Below the pieces are notes generated by a model that was not told where the DNA came from, did not search any database, and worked only from the letters and a program-made list of their open reading frames with translations. A stretch of 64,000 nucleotides of DNA. Origin: Lachnospiraceae bacterium. Lineage in GTDB: Bacteria; Bacillota; Clostridia; Lachnospirales; Lachnospiraceae. Of the stretch, positions 45,306 to 55,048 are shown piece by piece. A program made the position numbers and the translations under genes. The stretch covers positions 20,789-84,788 of the forward strand of contig JAFLTD010000001.1 of the NCBI GenBank assembly GCA_022510625.1. Direction: 5' to 3'. The first letter of the stretch is position 1; each line of letters begins with the position of its first letter.

Positions 45306-46616
45306 TCATCTTCCGATACTGTAATATTCCACACCTGCTTCCCTCATTGCATCCGGACTGTATAGATTACGTCCGTCATACACGAGCGGTATCTGCATCT
45401 GCTCCTTGAACGTCTCCGGGGCAATCGCCTTGATTTCCCCCCACTCTGTAAAAATAAAGCATATATCGGCACCACGAAGCGCCTCTTCGGGCTTCGTCAC
45501 ATATTGTATCGTACCTTTCTCAGCTGCGCCTTCGGGATATCTCTTCTTAAAATTATCCGCCGCGACAGGGTCATAAGCGCAGATATCCGCTCCGTTCTCC
45601 AGCAGAAGCTGCACATTATCCAGTGAAGGCGCTTCTCTTAAATCGTCCGTGCCCGCCTTGAAAGCCAGGCCAAGCACTGCCACCTTCAGATTCCGGAAAG
45701 TGATCATTCGATTGCTCGCTTTGTAGAACAGTTTCGTCTTCTGCTCTGCATTCACATCCACCGCCGCCTCCACGGTGCGCAGCTTATAACCGTGCTGTCT
45801 CGCAATGTATTTTAATGCTTTCGTATCCTTTGGAAAACAACTTCCGCCGTAACCTACACCCGCATTTAAAAATCTGGCGCCGATCCGGGCATCATAGCTC
45901 ATCCCCTCCGCCACAGCATCTATATCCGCGCCCACCAGCTCGCACAGGTTGGCTATATCGTTCATGTACGAAATCTTAAGCGCCAGGAAATCGTTGCAGG
46001 CATATTTAATCATCTCCGCCGAGCGTCTGCCCACCGATACTATAGGGAGATCGAACGGTTCATATATTTTCTTGAGTATGGCTTCCGCTTCCTTACTCTC
46101 CGTGCCGATAATAATCCTCGCCGCATGAAGCGTGTCATGTACAGCAGAACCCTGCGCCAGAAATTCCGGATTGGAGGCAACCTCAATCTTCACATCTCTT
46201 TTCAGAAAGTCCCGGATAAACTGTTCCACCTTGTCATTGGTTCCGACCGGAACGGTTGACTTCACAACCACAAGGCAATCCCGTTCCACAGACTCTGCAA
46301 TCTGCCTGGATACCGTAGCGATATAGCTTAAATCGGCGGAACCGTCCGGCTGTTCCGGTGTACCAACTCCGATAAAAATAGCCTCCGCGTCCTTGTAGGC
46401 ATTCCTGTAATCGGTGGTGTAATGCAGTCTGCCCGTGGCATTGTTCTTCCGCATCAACTCCTCTAATCCCTCTTCATAGATTGGCGACACACCCGATTCC
46501 ATCATCCTGACTTTATTTTCATCCACGTCCACACAAGTAACGTCATGTCCCTTCTCCGCAAAGCATACACCCGCGACCAGTCCCACATATCCTGTTCCAG
46601 CAACCGCTATTTTCAT
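45306..46616 (-). CDS. ugd: UDP-glucose 6-dehydrogenase
   Basis: 436 residues, the usual length. MKIAVAGTGYVGLVAGVCFAE NAD site at the start; FIGVGTPEQPDGSADLSY, VVKSTVPVGTNDKV, ASNPEFLAQGSAVHD, and the catalytic GVGYGGSCFPKDTKAL with the thiol Cys. The C-terminal domain reads YDGRNLYSP. It oxidises UDP-glucose to UDP-glucuronate, which the epimerase gene 66 bases downstream can use. A GT8 gene lies 13 bases upstream, so all three form one unit. Confidence 0.96.
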   Translation of the reverse strand: MKIAVAGTGYVGLVAGVCFAEKGHDVTCVDVDENKVRMMESGVSPIYEEGLEELMRKNNATGRLHYTTDYRNAYKDAEAIFIGVGTPEQPDGSADLSYIATVSRQIAESVERDCLVVVKSTVPVGTNDKVEQFIRDFLKRDVKIEVASNPEFLAQGSAVHDTLHAARIIIGTESKEAEAILKKIYEPFDLPIVSVGRRSAEMIKYACNDFLALKISYMNDIANLCELVGADIDAVAEGMSYDARIGARFLNAGVGYGGSCFPKDTKALKYIARQHGYKLRTVEAAVDVNAEQKTKLFYKASNRMITFRNLKVAVLGLAFKAGTDDLREAPSLDNVQLLLENGADICAYDPVAADNFKKRYPEGAAEKGTIQYVTKPEEALRGADICFIFTEWGEIKAIAPETFKEQMQIPLVYDGRNLYSPDAMREAGVEYYSIGR

Positions 46617-46629
46617 TGTCCATATCTCC

Positions 46630-47568
46630 TTAAAGTTTTTCTTTACCGATCAGTTTCTTGATTTTACGTACCACTCTTTCCCGGAAAGTCGGCCCGTGAT
46701 TCTTTCGTGCCATCTCCTCATCAAACAGTCCCCGCAGATCAGCCTGGCTATTAACATAATCCCACCACAGGTATCCCATGTTCACATCATAACGCTTCCA
46801 AGGCTTGTCCCCTGCATAATGAATGATTGCCGGGTGTTCCAAGGCGTCCCTGCACTGCTGCTGCGTAAAGATTCCCTCTCTGACAAAAGCATCATAATCA
46901 CTCGGCGTCATATAGGCCAAACGATTGAATCTGGGAGAAAGATATCGTATAGCACCCTGACAGGTAATGTTTAAAATGTCCTGATCCTGATAGTGCAATT
47001 TCTCTTTGGCCCATTTATTCCACTGCTCTTCCAGATTTCTATGCCGTATCTCGGCAAGATTCATCAATGTGACACCTGCGTTGATGTATCTCCCTTTCAC
47101 ACCTGTTAGATGCTTCCAGTAAGGTCTGTCACTGTTTAACTCCCATTGATCGGGAAGATTGACAGCCCCCTGCACCGCCGCCAGCACATAACCTTCCAGA
47201 TTTATCTGCCAGATATCCAGCAGAGAACTCCGGAACAATACGTCCACGTCCGCGTAAATCAGTTTGTCCACATCAGGCAGTAACCTGTGCAGCATCAGAC
47301 GCAGGTAGGTGCCGGTTGAGACTCCCCTGACTTCGTAAGCGTCCTGATACAAATTCTCCACCCCTTGCACGGTCAGCGTGGATTCCCGATCTCTGGCCTC
47401 GACGACACGCTTAAGCGGCGTTTCCATATACGTCGCTTGTTCGGTGCAGATACAGTAAATATGGTAATGTACGCCATCAGTCAAAGTATAGTCCAACAAA
47501 GATGCGACCGTGACCTGTACCTGCTCAGCAATCTTATCATCAAAACAGAAAACGATGTTAATATACAT
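46630..47568 (-). CDS. GT8 family glycosyltransferase
   Basis: 312 residues. INIVFCFDDKIAEQVQVTVASL start, KLIYADVDVLF with the DxD metal motif near 100, GRYINAGVTLMNLAEIR, YQDQDILNITCQGAI and the terminal PAIIHYAGDKPWKRY (metal His) are GT8 signatures of galactosyl- or glucosyltransferases working on lipopolysaccharide or teichoic-type glycans. First gene of a unit with ugd and the uronate epimerase. It ends in a basic helix that may touch the membrane. Confidence 0.92.
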   Translation of the reverse strand: MYINIVFCFDDKIAEQVQVTVASLLDYTLTDGVHYHIYCICTEQATYMETPLKRVVEARDRESTLTVQGVENLYQDAYEVRGVSTGTYLRLMLHRLLPDVDKLIYADVDVLFRSSLLDIWQINLEGYVLAAVQGAVNLPDQWELNSDRPYWKHLTGVKGRYINAGVTLMNLAEIRHRNLEEQWNKWAKEKLHYQDQDILNITCQGAIRYLSPRFNRLAYMTPSDYDAFVREGIFTQQQCRDALEHPAIIHYAGDKPWKRYDVNMGYLWWDYVNSQADLRGLFDEEMARKNHGPTFRERVVRKIKKLIGKEKL

Positions 47569-47730
47569 ACAAACACCTCAGTCTGTATTATATTATATCA
47601 TATCACCGAAGTATAATATATACATTTTTTATACCGATTATTGTGCTTTCCGCCAAAATAAGTTAATATGAATACAGTTTAAGACCCTATATAGATTATA
47701 TGAAGTCTTATTTTATTAAAGGAGTTCTCT

Positions 47731-48750
47731 ATGTCCAACAGTCCTATGCTCAGCATTATCGTTCCGGTCTATAATGCAGAAGACTATCTGTGCAAATGCC
47801 TCGACAGCCTTCTGGCGCAGGATTTTTCCGATTATGAGGTTATTTTGGTGGATGACGGTTCTACCGACGGCAGCGGAGCCATCTGCGACAAGTATGCGTC
47901 AGAGACCCCCCTATTCCGGTGTATCCATAAAGCTAACGGAGGACATACATCCGCCAGAAAAAGCGGCTATGAAATCTGCCGCGGGCAATATGTAGCCTTC
48001 GTTGACAGTGATGATTGGATTTCCCCTGATATGTACAGTAAGATGTGCCGGGCAGTATATGATACGAATGCCGATATCGTCGTTTGCAACCATACTGCCG
48101 TCATGCCTGATAAAGAGGCTGTCGTGCGGGCTATTTTTGCTCCCGGATACTACGATAAGACCCGTCTGGAGAAAGAAGTCTATCCATATTTGATTTATTC
48201 CGGCTCTTTCTTTCAATTTGGGGCTGTGCCCAGTCTGTGGAACAAATTATACCGTCGTGAACTACTGCAACGTCATCTCTTTCATGTTCCCAACGATATC
48301 ATCGTCGGCGAGGATGCCCTTACAACCTACAACTGTATGTTGGAAGCATCATCCATATACTTTATTGATGAGCCTCTCTACTATTATCGCAGCACCGTCG
48401 GTTCCGTAAAACGTCGTGCAATACCTATCGAGCGACTTATTGAGAATCACAAGCTTTTCGATACTTTACGGAGCATCATCGACATCTCCTCATATCCCTG
48501 TATGGAGAAGCAGCTGGACTACTATTTTGTCTACCAAAGTTTACTGACATACGCACTCGTTTTTAAGAATCAGGATACAGCATCCCACGATTGCAGGGAG
48601 ACTTTTATGAATGAGTGTCATCATCCCATTATTCGAAAGGCCTTCGCCTCCGTCCCCATCAGGGATATTGTCGGCAGCCATAACAAACTGTATGCGTTCT
48701 GTGTCCGTCATAAGCTGTATCGGTTATTTCGTTTTGTGGTAGAGCACTAG
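47731..48750 (+). CDS. GT2 glycosyltransferase
   Basis: 339 residues. LSIIVPVYNAEDYLCKCLDSLL, DYEVILVDDGSTDGSGAICD, KANGGHTSARKSGYEICRG and FVDSDDWISPDMY (DSDD) form the catalytic core; the helical C-terminus holds NDIIVGEDALTTYNCMLE and RSTVGSVKRR. GGAG lies 8-9 bases upstream of the ATG. A possible weak promoter, TTGTGC-17-TAATAT, is at 47641-47669. It is monocistronic and convergent with the large surface protein gene. Confidence 0.92.
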   Translation: MSNSPMLSIIVPVYNAEDYLCKCLDSLLAQDFSDYEVILVDDGSTDGSGAICDKYASETPLFRCIHKANGGHTSARKSGYEICRGQYVAFVDSDDWISPDMYSKMCRAVYDTNADIVVCNHTAVMPDKEAVVRAIFAPGYYDKTRLEKEVYPYLIYSGSFFQFGAVPSLWNKLYRRELLQRHLFHVPNDIIVGEDALTTYNCMLEASSIYFIDEPLYYYRSTVGSVKRRAIPIERLIENHKLFDTLRSIIDISSYPCMEKQLDYYFVYQSLLTYALVFKNQDTASHDCRETFMNECHHPIIRKAFASVPIRDIVGSHNKLYAFCVRHKLYRLFRFVVEH

Positions 48751-48763
48751 TATCTTGGGGCGC

Positions 48764-48793
48764 AAAACAGCGGTCGGAAATTCCGACCGCTGT
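48764..48793 (-). terminator. Terminator between the GT2 and the large surface protein gene
   Basis: A perfect 13-base inverted repeat, ACAGCGGTCGGAA (48767-48779) and TTCCGACCGCTGT (48781-48793). On the minus strand, where it follows the surface protein gene, it is trailed by TTTTGCG, so it serves that gene best; on the plus strand there is no T run. Confidence 0.75.
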
Positions 48794-48818
48794 ATACAAT
48801 AATGAAATCTGACGATTG

Positions 48819-51800
48819 CTATTTATTGATCTTGACATTCATGGTGATTGCCGTACCGGCGGTATTGGTTCCCTGTCCTTTAAATTTCACATACATTTTG
48901 ACTTTATTGGTAGAGTCACAGGCAAAGGCAACAGCATCTTTCAGATGAATGATTACCTTAAGCGAACCGTCGGCCTGCTTCTCATATGTTATGTCAAAAG
49001 CATCCCGAGAAACTTCGTCTTTTTCGCCAAACTGTATATTTTCAATTTCTCCCGGCGAGCCACTCTGAGGGGTCACCACGAAAGTGGCATCATAATTTTT
49101 CTTGGATAAGTATACATCCAGCACCGACTTATTGATTGTGACTTTAGGGAGCGTCTGGGCGGTCGTAATATTGATAGCCTTTGACCAGATTCCCCCTCTT
49201 GCATCCCTTCCGTCATATCCCTCAACATCTACTCTTATATAAACAGAATATGGCTTATTGTTGTCTAATTCCGCATATTGATATCCGGATTCGGAATCAC
49301 CTGTTTTCTTGGGTGTCACATAAAGCTTGCCGTTTTCCTTATTTAACTCGATATCAAAATACTTACTCTCCGAATCGAAACCGGCACCTACGTCATATAT
49401 TTTGGCATCAATGATGGCACCCCTGACATTCTTGAGCGTCGGTGTATAAATAATGGTGTTCTTAGTCGTATACTCACCCTCTCTATCCACCAAATTAAGC
49501 TTGCCCTTAGCAGAAAGCGACAGAGAAATATCTGAGTTGTTGTATACTTTGACATTAAAGGTCACCGGCTTAGCTTTCACACCATTCGCGGCATCTCCAT
49601 TGACATACCGCAGAGTCATCTTAAAGGAATACGTCTTCGCCGCTACATACCCATTCAATCTAACCGCAAGCTTGCCGTCTACCAGCTTGCCGTCTACCAG
49701 TTGGACGTCCTCCAGCGTCCATTCAAAGGCATCTTCCAGTCCTGCCTGATTCTTGGTCGTACACACTATCGTCGTACAATCTAAGCCCTCTTCGTCTGTA
49801 TTGACGTTAGTGTCAAGCTCATATCCATCCGGTTGTCCGGTAATCTTGATCGGTATTTCCGTCTTTTCGGTATACCCCGCATTTCCCTTTGCTGCAAGAT
49901 TCAATGAAAGGGACCCTTTCCCCAGCTTTACCGTAGGACGGCTCTTAACTACCTTAATCGTAAGTGTCACTTTCTTGGTAAGCACTCGATTGCTGCTTGC
50001 AGGATTTGCGCACGTCCATGTATATGTACCCGGCTTTACGGAGGAATCATTGATTGTAACCGTACCCTTGCCCCCACTGTAGTTTACATCCATTTTCGCG
50101 TATTCAGCGGAATTCTTAGCCTTATGATTATAATCAAATATTTGATCCGCATCCAGCACAGTATCTCTCTGATTGGATACCAGTTCAAAGGATGCTGCAT
50201 TCTCCGGATAACTGGCATCTACAGTGATCGTATTCCGGTCAGTCTTAATAGTCGGCTCCTTGCTGCTGGTCTTCACCTTAAATGTATAAGACAACTTTCT
50301 GGGATTACCATTCTTGTCCCTGTCCCATTCGCTATCATTCCGTAAAATAAACTTTGCATTACAGCTGTCCGGATAATCTACGGTAAATGCAATACTGCCG
50401 TCTTCAATTTCACAATTATTAGGATCTATTGCCGCTTTATCCGATTCTACGGATATGTCGAACTTATCCTCACTGAGTTCAATCGGTTGTTTGGTCTTCT
50501 TATCCAGCAAGGTCAGTCTTTCCTGCTGTCCTCCCGATGTAATAGTGTTGTAGGTCACAGAAGTTCGATCCAGCACATAGGTCGGTGCAGTTGTGACAGT
50601 CGGCATAGTTACCTTGACTTTCTTAGCCACATCATCGTGATAGCCCTCATAGTAAATCACAAGATATCCTGTCACCACCGCTTGTTTATCCTTGGTATCA
50701 GTATACTGAAGATTCCCGTCTTTGCGTCTGATTGTCACTATGCCTTTCTCCAGTCCGACAGGATCATCTACAATCTCAAAATTATCTAGAAACTTCTGAT
50801 CGTCCTCTTTAGCAGACAGAGCAATCAGTTTGACTTCCTTAATCTTAACCGTTCCAAGCTTCGTAATTTCCGTCGTTACCGTAATCGGATTGCCATCCTT
50901 GTCCGTACCGCCGTTCTTGTAGAAGAGGTTGAACTTCGTCTTCTTCGTATTGAACTTGACCGTAGGTGACGGCACAGCTTTCTTTACGGTGATTTTAAGA
51001 GGAAGTACGTTACTTTCATTCGGCTTAACCTTGTTAAAGCCGACGTACACTGTATATGTACCTTCCTTAAGATCCCTCATGGGATTAACACTATAGCAGT
51101 ATGATTTACTGTCAGCTCTTTCCTTATACGTTATTGTAAAGTCAACATCATCTGCGAATTCTATTTGTCCCTGGCTGTTTTTAGTCTTTTCATACAACTG
51201 TGTCTGCTTCGGATTTATGTCAGTGTTATATGACGGAATTATCTCCAACTCACCGCCCTCATCGAGATTCGGATTCACCTTGATGGAGGAGTACGCCAAC
51301 TTGGCCGTTCTGTTCTGCACACTGATCACAAATTTCTGTGTAACCGTCGGTCTGGCAGTGTCGCCGGCATTCTTGGCAGTTACCGTGATAGTAGCCTCTC
51401 CCTCGCATCCTGCCGGAATTTCCACTATATTGCTGGCATCCGCACTTGTAGTCGACGCACTCTTGACCTTAGCTATCCTTGTATCACTGCTCTTCCATGT
51501 AAGTTCCTTGGCAATGCCCTCCTTGTCGCTCGTATAAGCATTTGCTTTCAAAGTAATGCTCTGCCCTTCGGAGGCCACTAAATTCTTATTTATGGATGCA
51601 GTCTGTATTCCGTCCGAATCTCCCGAAAGGGTAAAGAACGTCGTATTATAAGTTGTGGCTTTCAGCTTAATTGTATCAACCTCAGCCTCGACAACACTGA
51701 TCAATTTCGTTATCACAAAATCTATGCCATCGCCGCCCGTCAACGTAACCGTAATCTTTGCCGTTCCTTTTTTAATCGCCGTAATCACACCTGCATTGGA

Positions 51801-53825
51801 AACTTTCGCCACCGATGTCGCATCGGATGTAATTGCCTTGATCTTGGAAGAGGACACCGGTTCGCCGCTTTTGTCGATCAGGAACATCCGCGTTGTCTGT
51901 CCCACTTTAATCTCCACGCCCAGATTCTCGTCGCCGGATTTAATGAGTTTCCCGTTAGAAAATTCCACCGTGATGTCATTCTTCTGACCCATCACATTCT
52001 CACTATCATTATCTTTGCGAAACTCAGCTGTAAGCACAATACCGCCTAACGGCATTGTGACATAATAATAGCCTTTCTCAGGCTGCACAATTATACCGTT
52101 AGCCCTTACGGAACCGGCAACCAAGCTATAACCTTTCTCCGGTTTATAATATATACAATATTTTACCTCATCATTATTCTCAACACCCTTGCCGCCATTC
52201 AGTTTGTTAATATTATTATTATAATCGGAAGAACTCAAGGGGCCTATCCAAATCTGACCTCCGGTGATTTTCCCATCCGTATGGGGATTACCGTTATTGT
52301 CCTCTACCGTATATTGATAATAATTTCGTGCATTCGTCTTTTCGAACGCCACATTTTTATCTTGATTCACCGAAAAATATATGTGGATAGTGCTGTTTTC
52401 ATCTCCCACAAACAGAAGAGTATTTTTGGTATCTCCTACCGGAAATGCCTGTGTATCACCGATGTCAAGCTCGTCATTTTTAACTTCTATCCTGTTTAAA
52501 TTTCTACAGCCATCGAAAGCATGGTTTGCGACTTTTTCAATTCTTGACGGAAGCACCAGCTGCTTTAAACCATAGCAGCCATAGAAAGCATATTCATCAA
52601 TTATGATCTTCTTTCCCGTCATACTTGTAAATGTCAACGCTGCAAGCGCAGTACAGCCGTCAAAAGCATGCTGCGGTATCGTTTCAAGACTTCTGCTCAT
52701 AACCGCATCCGTCAGTCCCGTACAACCGGCGAATGCATACTGTCCCATCGATTCCAACCCTGCCGTATCCAAATCAACCTTAACGATACTCTTACAGTTA
52801 TTGAAAGCGTATGCACCAATATTTGTTATACTCTTAGGAAGGTAGAATTCCGTATCAGAACAGAAATCGACCAACACGGAACAGCCGTCGAAAGCATTGT
52901 CACCAATTGATTTAAGGCTGCTATAGTCTACATCTTTCATATATACCATATATAACCTTGCATCACCCTTAAAGGCGCTGTTCCCAATAGAGTCTACGGT
53001 CTTCGGTACTGCAATCTGAGTCATTGCGGTACAGGTCTCAAACGCGCTTACTCCAATGTTTGTAACAGTAGACGGAAGATATACACCTTTTAAAGCAGTA
53101 CAGCCCTTAAAAGAACCTGCCGTGATATCGGTTACACCTACGGGCAGCTTCACATAGGTAATATTTGTGTTACCCGCAAATATACTTGCCGCAATTGACG
53201 TATATTGCTCTCCCTCATCCGGCTGCGTCAATTCCACATTTCCGGTAAATGTTACATCTCCTCCCGTTAAGTTCTCAACCTTTGTGAGCACACCGTCCTG
53301 AACGGTATATATATATTGCTGAGCAGCATTCGCATTATATGTAATCTTGAGACCGGTATCATCCGTGAAGGTCACCATCCTGACTTCCGGAACATCATAG
53401 GCAGAGTCTTCCTCATCTACTTCCACCTCTTCCCCGGTTTCTCCCGGATTGAGGGAATCAATCTCATCGTCCGGAGTGAGAGTATCTTCTATGTCGCCTA
53501 AGATGTCGTCCGTGCCTATATCGGGATTATCGGCATCATCAGCATCCTGATCCTGTTCATCGCCGCCTTCAGCGGAGTGATCCGAATTATCTTCTCCGCC
53601 AGATATCTCACCCTGATCCTGTCCATCCGATTCACCGTCTTCTACAGAATCACCCGGTTGCCGGTCATCAGTCGGATCCCCACTTTCCATAGTATCACTA
53701 TCGGTCTCCTCAATTGTGACGTATGCGGCCGACATGTCACCCTCCGTCGCCAGAACCGTCATGTCATTCGTGCTCACCGCAAGACTCAAAGTCAACAACA
53801 ATGCAAGTACTCTTCTCTTCTTCAT
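48819..53825 (-). CDS. Secreted BspA-like repeat surface protein (1668 aa)
   Basis: A signal peptide (MKKRRVLALLLTLSLAVS, cleaved around residue 27), then an acidic Asp/Glu/Gly linker to about 150. Residues about 200-470 hold BspA-type leucine-rich repeats (GVTDITAGSFKGCTALKGVY and about nine similar units with xxAFxGCxxL). The remaining roughly 1100 residues are many beta-sandwich units with Big-like stretches (ITVTLTGGDGIDFV, GTYTWTCANPASSNRV and others). No LPxTG, SLH or choline-binding anchor is visible at the C-terminus, which ends TAITMNVKINK. It may be freely secreted or glycan-bound. GGAGG precedes the ATG; a clear promoter lies about 125 bases upstream. It probably acts in adhesion or matrix formation with the locus glycan. 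Confidence 0.9.
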   Translation of the reverse strand: MKKRRVLALLLTLSLAVSTNDMTVLATEGDMSAAYVTIEETDSDTMESGDPTDDRQPGDSVEDGESDGQDQGEISGGEDNSDHSAEGGDEQDQDADDADNPDIGTDDILGDIEDTLTPDDEIDSLNPGETGEEVEVDEEDSAYDVPEVRMVTFTDDTGLKITYNANAAQQYIYTVQDGVLTKVENLTGGDVTFTGNVELTQPDEGEQYTSIAASIFAGNTNITYVKLPVGVTDITAGSFKGCTALKGVYLPSTVTNIGVSAFETCTAMTQIAVPKTVDSIGNSAFKGDARLYMVYMKDVDYSSLKSIGDNAFDGCSVLVDFCSDTEFYLPKSITNIGAYAFNNCKSIVKVDLDTAGLESMGQYAFAGCTGLTDAVMSRSLETIPQHAFDGCTALAALTFTSMTGKKIIIDEYAFYGCYGLKQLVLPSRIEKVANHAFDGCRNLNRIEVKNDELDIGDTQAFPVGDTKNTLLFVGDENSTIHIYFSVNQDKNVAFEKTNARNYYQYTVEDNNGNPHTDGKITGGQIWIGPLSSSDYNNNINKLNGGKGVENNDEVKYCIYYKPEKGYSLVAGSVRANGIIVQPEKGYYYVTMPLGGIVLTAEFRKDNDSENVMGQKNDITVEFSNGKLIKSGDENLGVEIKVGQTTRMFLIDKSGEPVSSSKIKAITSDATSVAKVSNAGVITAIKKGTAKITVTLTGGDGIDFVITKLISVVEAEVDTIKLKATTYNTTFFTLSGDSDGIQTASINKNLVASEGQSITLKANAYTSDKEGIAKELTWKSSDTRIAKVKSASTTSADASNIVEIPAGCEGEATITVTAKNAGDTARPTVTQKFVISVQNRTAKLAYSSIKVNPNLDEGGELEIIPSYNTDINPKQTQLYEKTKNSQGQIEFADDVDFTITYKERADSKSYCYSVNPMRDLKEGTYTVYVGFNKVKPNESNVLPLKITVKKAVPSPTVKFNTKKTKFNLFYKNGGTDKDGNPITVTTEITKLGTVKIKEVKLIALSAKEDDQKFLDNFEIVDDPVGLEKGIVTIRRKDGNLQYTDTKDKQAVVTGYLVIYYEGYHDDVAKKVKVTMPTVTTAPTYVLDRTSVTYNTITSGGQQERLTLLDKKTKQPIELSEDKFDISVESDKAAIDPNNCEIEDGSIAFTVDYPDSCNAKFILRNDSEWDRDKNGNPRKLSYTFKVKTSSKEPTIKTDRNTITVDASYPENAASFELVSNQRDTVLDADQIFDYNHKAKNSAEYAKMDVNYSGGKGTVTINDSSVKPGTYTWTCANPASSNRVLTKKVTLTIKVVKSRPTVKLGKGSLSLNLAAKGNAGYTEKTEIPIKITGQPDGYELDTNVNTDEEGLDCTTIVCTTKNQAGLEDAFEWTLEDVQLVDGKLVDGKLAVRLNGYVAAKTYSFKMTLRYVNGDAANGVKAKPVTFNVKVYNNSDISLSLSAKGKLNLVDREGEYTTKNTIIYTPTLKNVRGAIIDAKIYDVGAGFDSESKYFDIELNKENGKLYVTPKKTGDSESGYQYAELDNNKPYSVYIRVDVEGYDGRDARGGIWSKAINITTAQTLPKVTINKSVLDVYLSKKNYDATFVVTPQSGSPGEIENIQFGEKDEVSRDAFDITYEKQADGSLKVIIHLKDAVAFACDSTNKVKMYVKFKGQGTNTAGTAITMNVKINK

Positions 53826-53947
53826 GGTTCCTCCACCTTTTCTTATTTGTACCTATGTCTGTGTCCAGATTATGCTTATGTTATCTCGTCATCCTTAGGG
53901 CTCCTCTAAAGGGCATACTATCCCTTCAATAACCCTAAATTATTACC

Positions 53948-53976
53948 ATTATAGCATTTCTAATTGTGTCACACAA
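53948..53976 (-). promoter_or_regulatory. Promoter of the large surface protein gene
   Basis: On the minus strand TTGTGT (53971-53976), 17 bases, perfect TATAAT (53948-53953), leaving a leader of roughly 115 bases. Confidence 0.6.
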
Positions 53977-54092
53977 GGGGGTAAACCACAAGATATTGTG
54001 TTTTTAAAGAAAAATTAATATTTAGATAGAAATGCGGAGATAGAAAACTAAAAACAATTATCGCGCAATTCTACTAATTATATAGTTTGTTT

Positions 54093-54120
54093 TTGTTATT
54101 TTGTATTTATTACATATATA
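54093..54120 (+). promoter_or_regulatory. Candidate promoter of the AbrB-BTAD regulator gene
   Basis: TTGTTA (54093-54098), 16 bases, TATATA (54115-54120), 55 bases before the ATG. The surrounding sequence is so A/T-rich that chance matches are likely. Confidence 0.35.
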
Positions 54121-54174
54121 CTTTGTCAACAAAACAAAGACAAAGCCCGTAAAAGACGAAATGGAGAGAAATAT

Positions 54175-54939
54175 ATGGACCAAACAAGTATCGTAATCTA
54201 CAAAACTTGGCAGATCAATATACCGGAAGATTTTATTACCCGGCTGGGTATCAGGGAGGGCAACGCACTTTTATGTCTACTGGAGGACAATGAAATCCGG
54301 CTTCGCCCGGCGGAAACTGACAGTCTGCATGTCCCAACTCCGGCGCCTTCCGTTGCGCCTACCTCTCCTACACTTGGTTCAGTATCCGAGCACTCAATCA
54401 ACCGAGAGGGATTTTGGATACAATGCTTTGGAAGTATGTCCGTATCTAAGGCAGGTCAGAGAATCATATTTCAAAACAAAAAAGCGAAAGAACTGGTTGC
54501 ATACCTGTTGTGCAACGGCGGCGGTCCGATTAGAAATACAGTGCTGGCAGAAATCCTATGGCCGGATACACAGCCTGCAAACGCCATGGACAGCCTGTAC
54601 AAAGTCAATCGCTACTTAAGGAACCTCCATATAGGAGATGAATCTTTTCCCATTGTAATGGCGCACGGAGAAATCTATTTTGACTATTCGAAGTTATGCT
54701 GTGATTTATATGAATTCGAAATACTCTATCAACAGAAAGAACATGTGGAAGCATGGAGCAAAGCTATAGAACTATATCGTGGTTCAGTATTTTATGATGA
54801 ATATTATGACTGGATTACTCCATATGAGGCATACTACGATATTCGTTTTCTGGAGATGACAGAATTCTTAATCGCCCATTACGAGAAAGTCGGCAACCGG
54901 GAGATGGCTGATTATTACAGATTAAAACAGAACAAATAA
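54175..54939 (+). CDS. AbrB-like / winged-helix / BTAD fusion transcriptional regulator
   Basis: 254 residues. Residues 1-45 look like a SpoVT/AbrB swapped-hairpin DNA-binding domain (IYKTWQINIPEDFITRLGIR, then LLEDNEIRLRPAE). A Pro/Ser linker follows (about 46-75). Residues 80-160 resemble the OmpR-type winged helix of SARP regulators (KAKELVAYLLCNGGGPIRN, LAEILWPDTQPANAMDSLYK, VNRYLRNLH). The last 90 residues are BTAD-like helices (EAWSKAIELYRGSVFYDEYY, WITPYEAYYDIRFLEMTEF). GGAGAG precedes the ATG. It is divergent from the large surface protein gene and just upstream of the 246-residue gene, so it likely controls one or both. The AbrB-BTAD combination is unusual. Confidence 0.8.
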   Translation: MDQTSIVIYKTWQINIPEDFITRLGIREGNALLCLLEDNEIRLRPAETDSLHVPTPAPSVAPTSPTLGSVSEHSINREGFWIQCFGSMSVSKAGQRIIFQNKKAKELVAYLLCNGGGPIRNTVLAEILWPDTQPANAMDSLYKVNRYLRNLHIGDESFPIVMAHGEIYFDYSKLCCDLYEFEILYQQKEHVEAWSKAIELYRGSVFYDEYYDWITPYEAYYDIRFLEMTEFLIAHYEKVGNREMADYYRLKQNK

Positions 54940-55048
54940 ATTTCCGATTTTTTTCTAAATTCACTCCAATTACATTCCATATGCACACAGTATGATTTCA
55001 CCGTAAAGGATGCATCCCAAACAAAAAAACAAAAAGGAGTGAAATATT

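Larger units (their letters stand above)
53826..54174. other. Divergent intergenic region with a structured leader
   Basis: 349 bases without a gene, holding the promoters of the surface protein (minus) and the AbrB-BTAD regulator (plus). The transcribed leader of the surface protein gene (about 53830-53940) contains a possible stem between TTAGGG and CCCTAA and an inner GGG/CCC hairpin; I recognise no riboswitch. The part nearer the regulator is very A/T-rich. Confidence 0.6.

Noticed and set aside
53830-53945. Riboswitch in the leader of the large surface protein gene
   Set aside because: There are small stems but no core motif of a riboswitch class that I can recognise (for example c-di-GMP).
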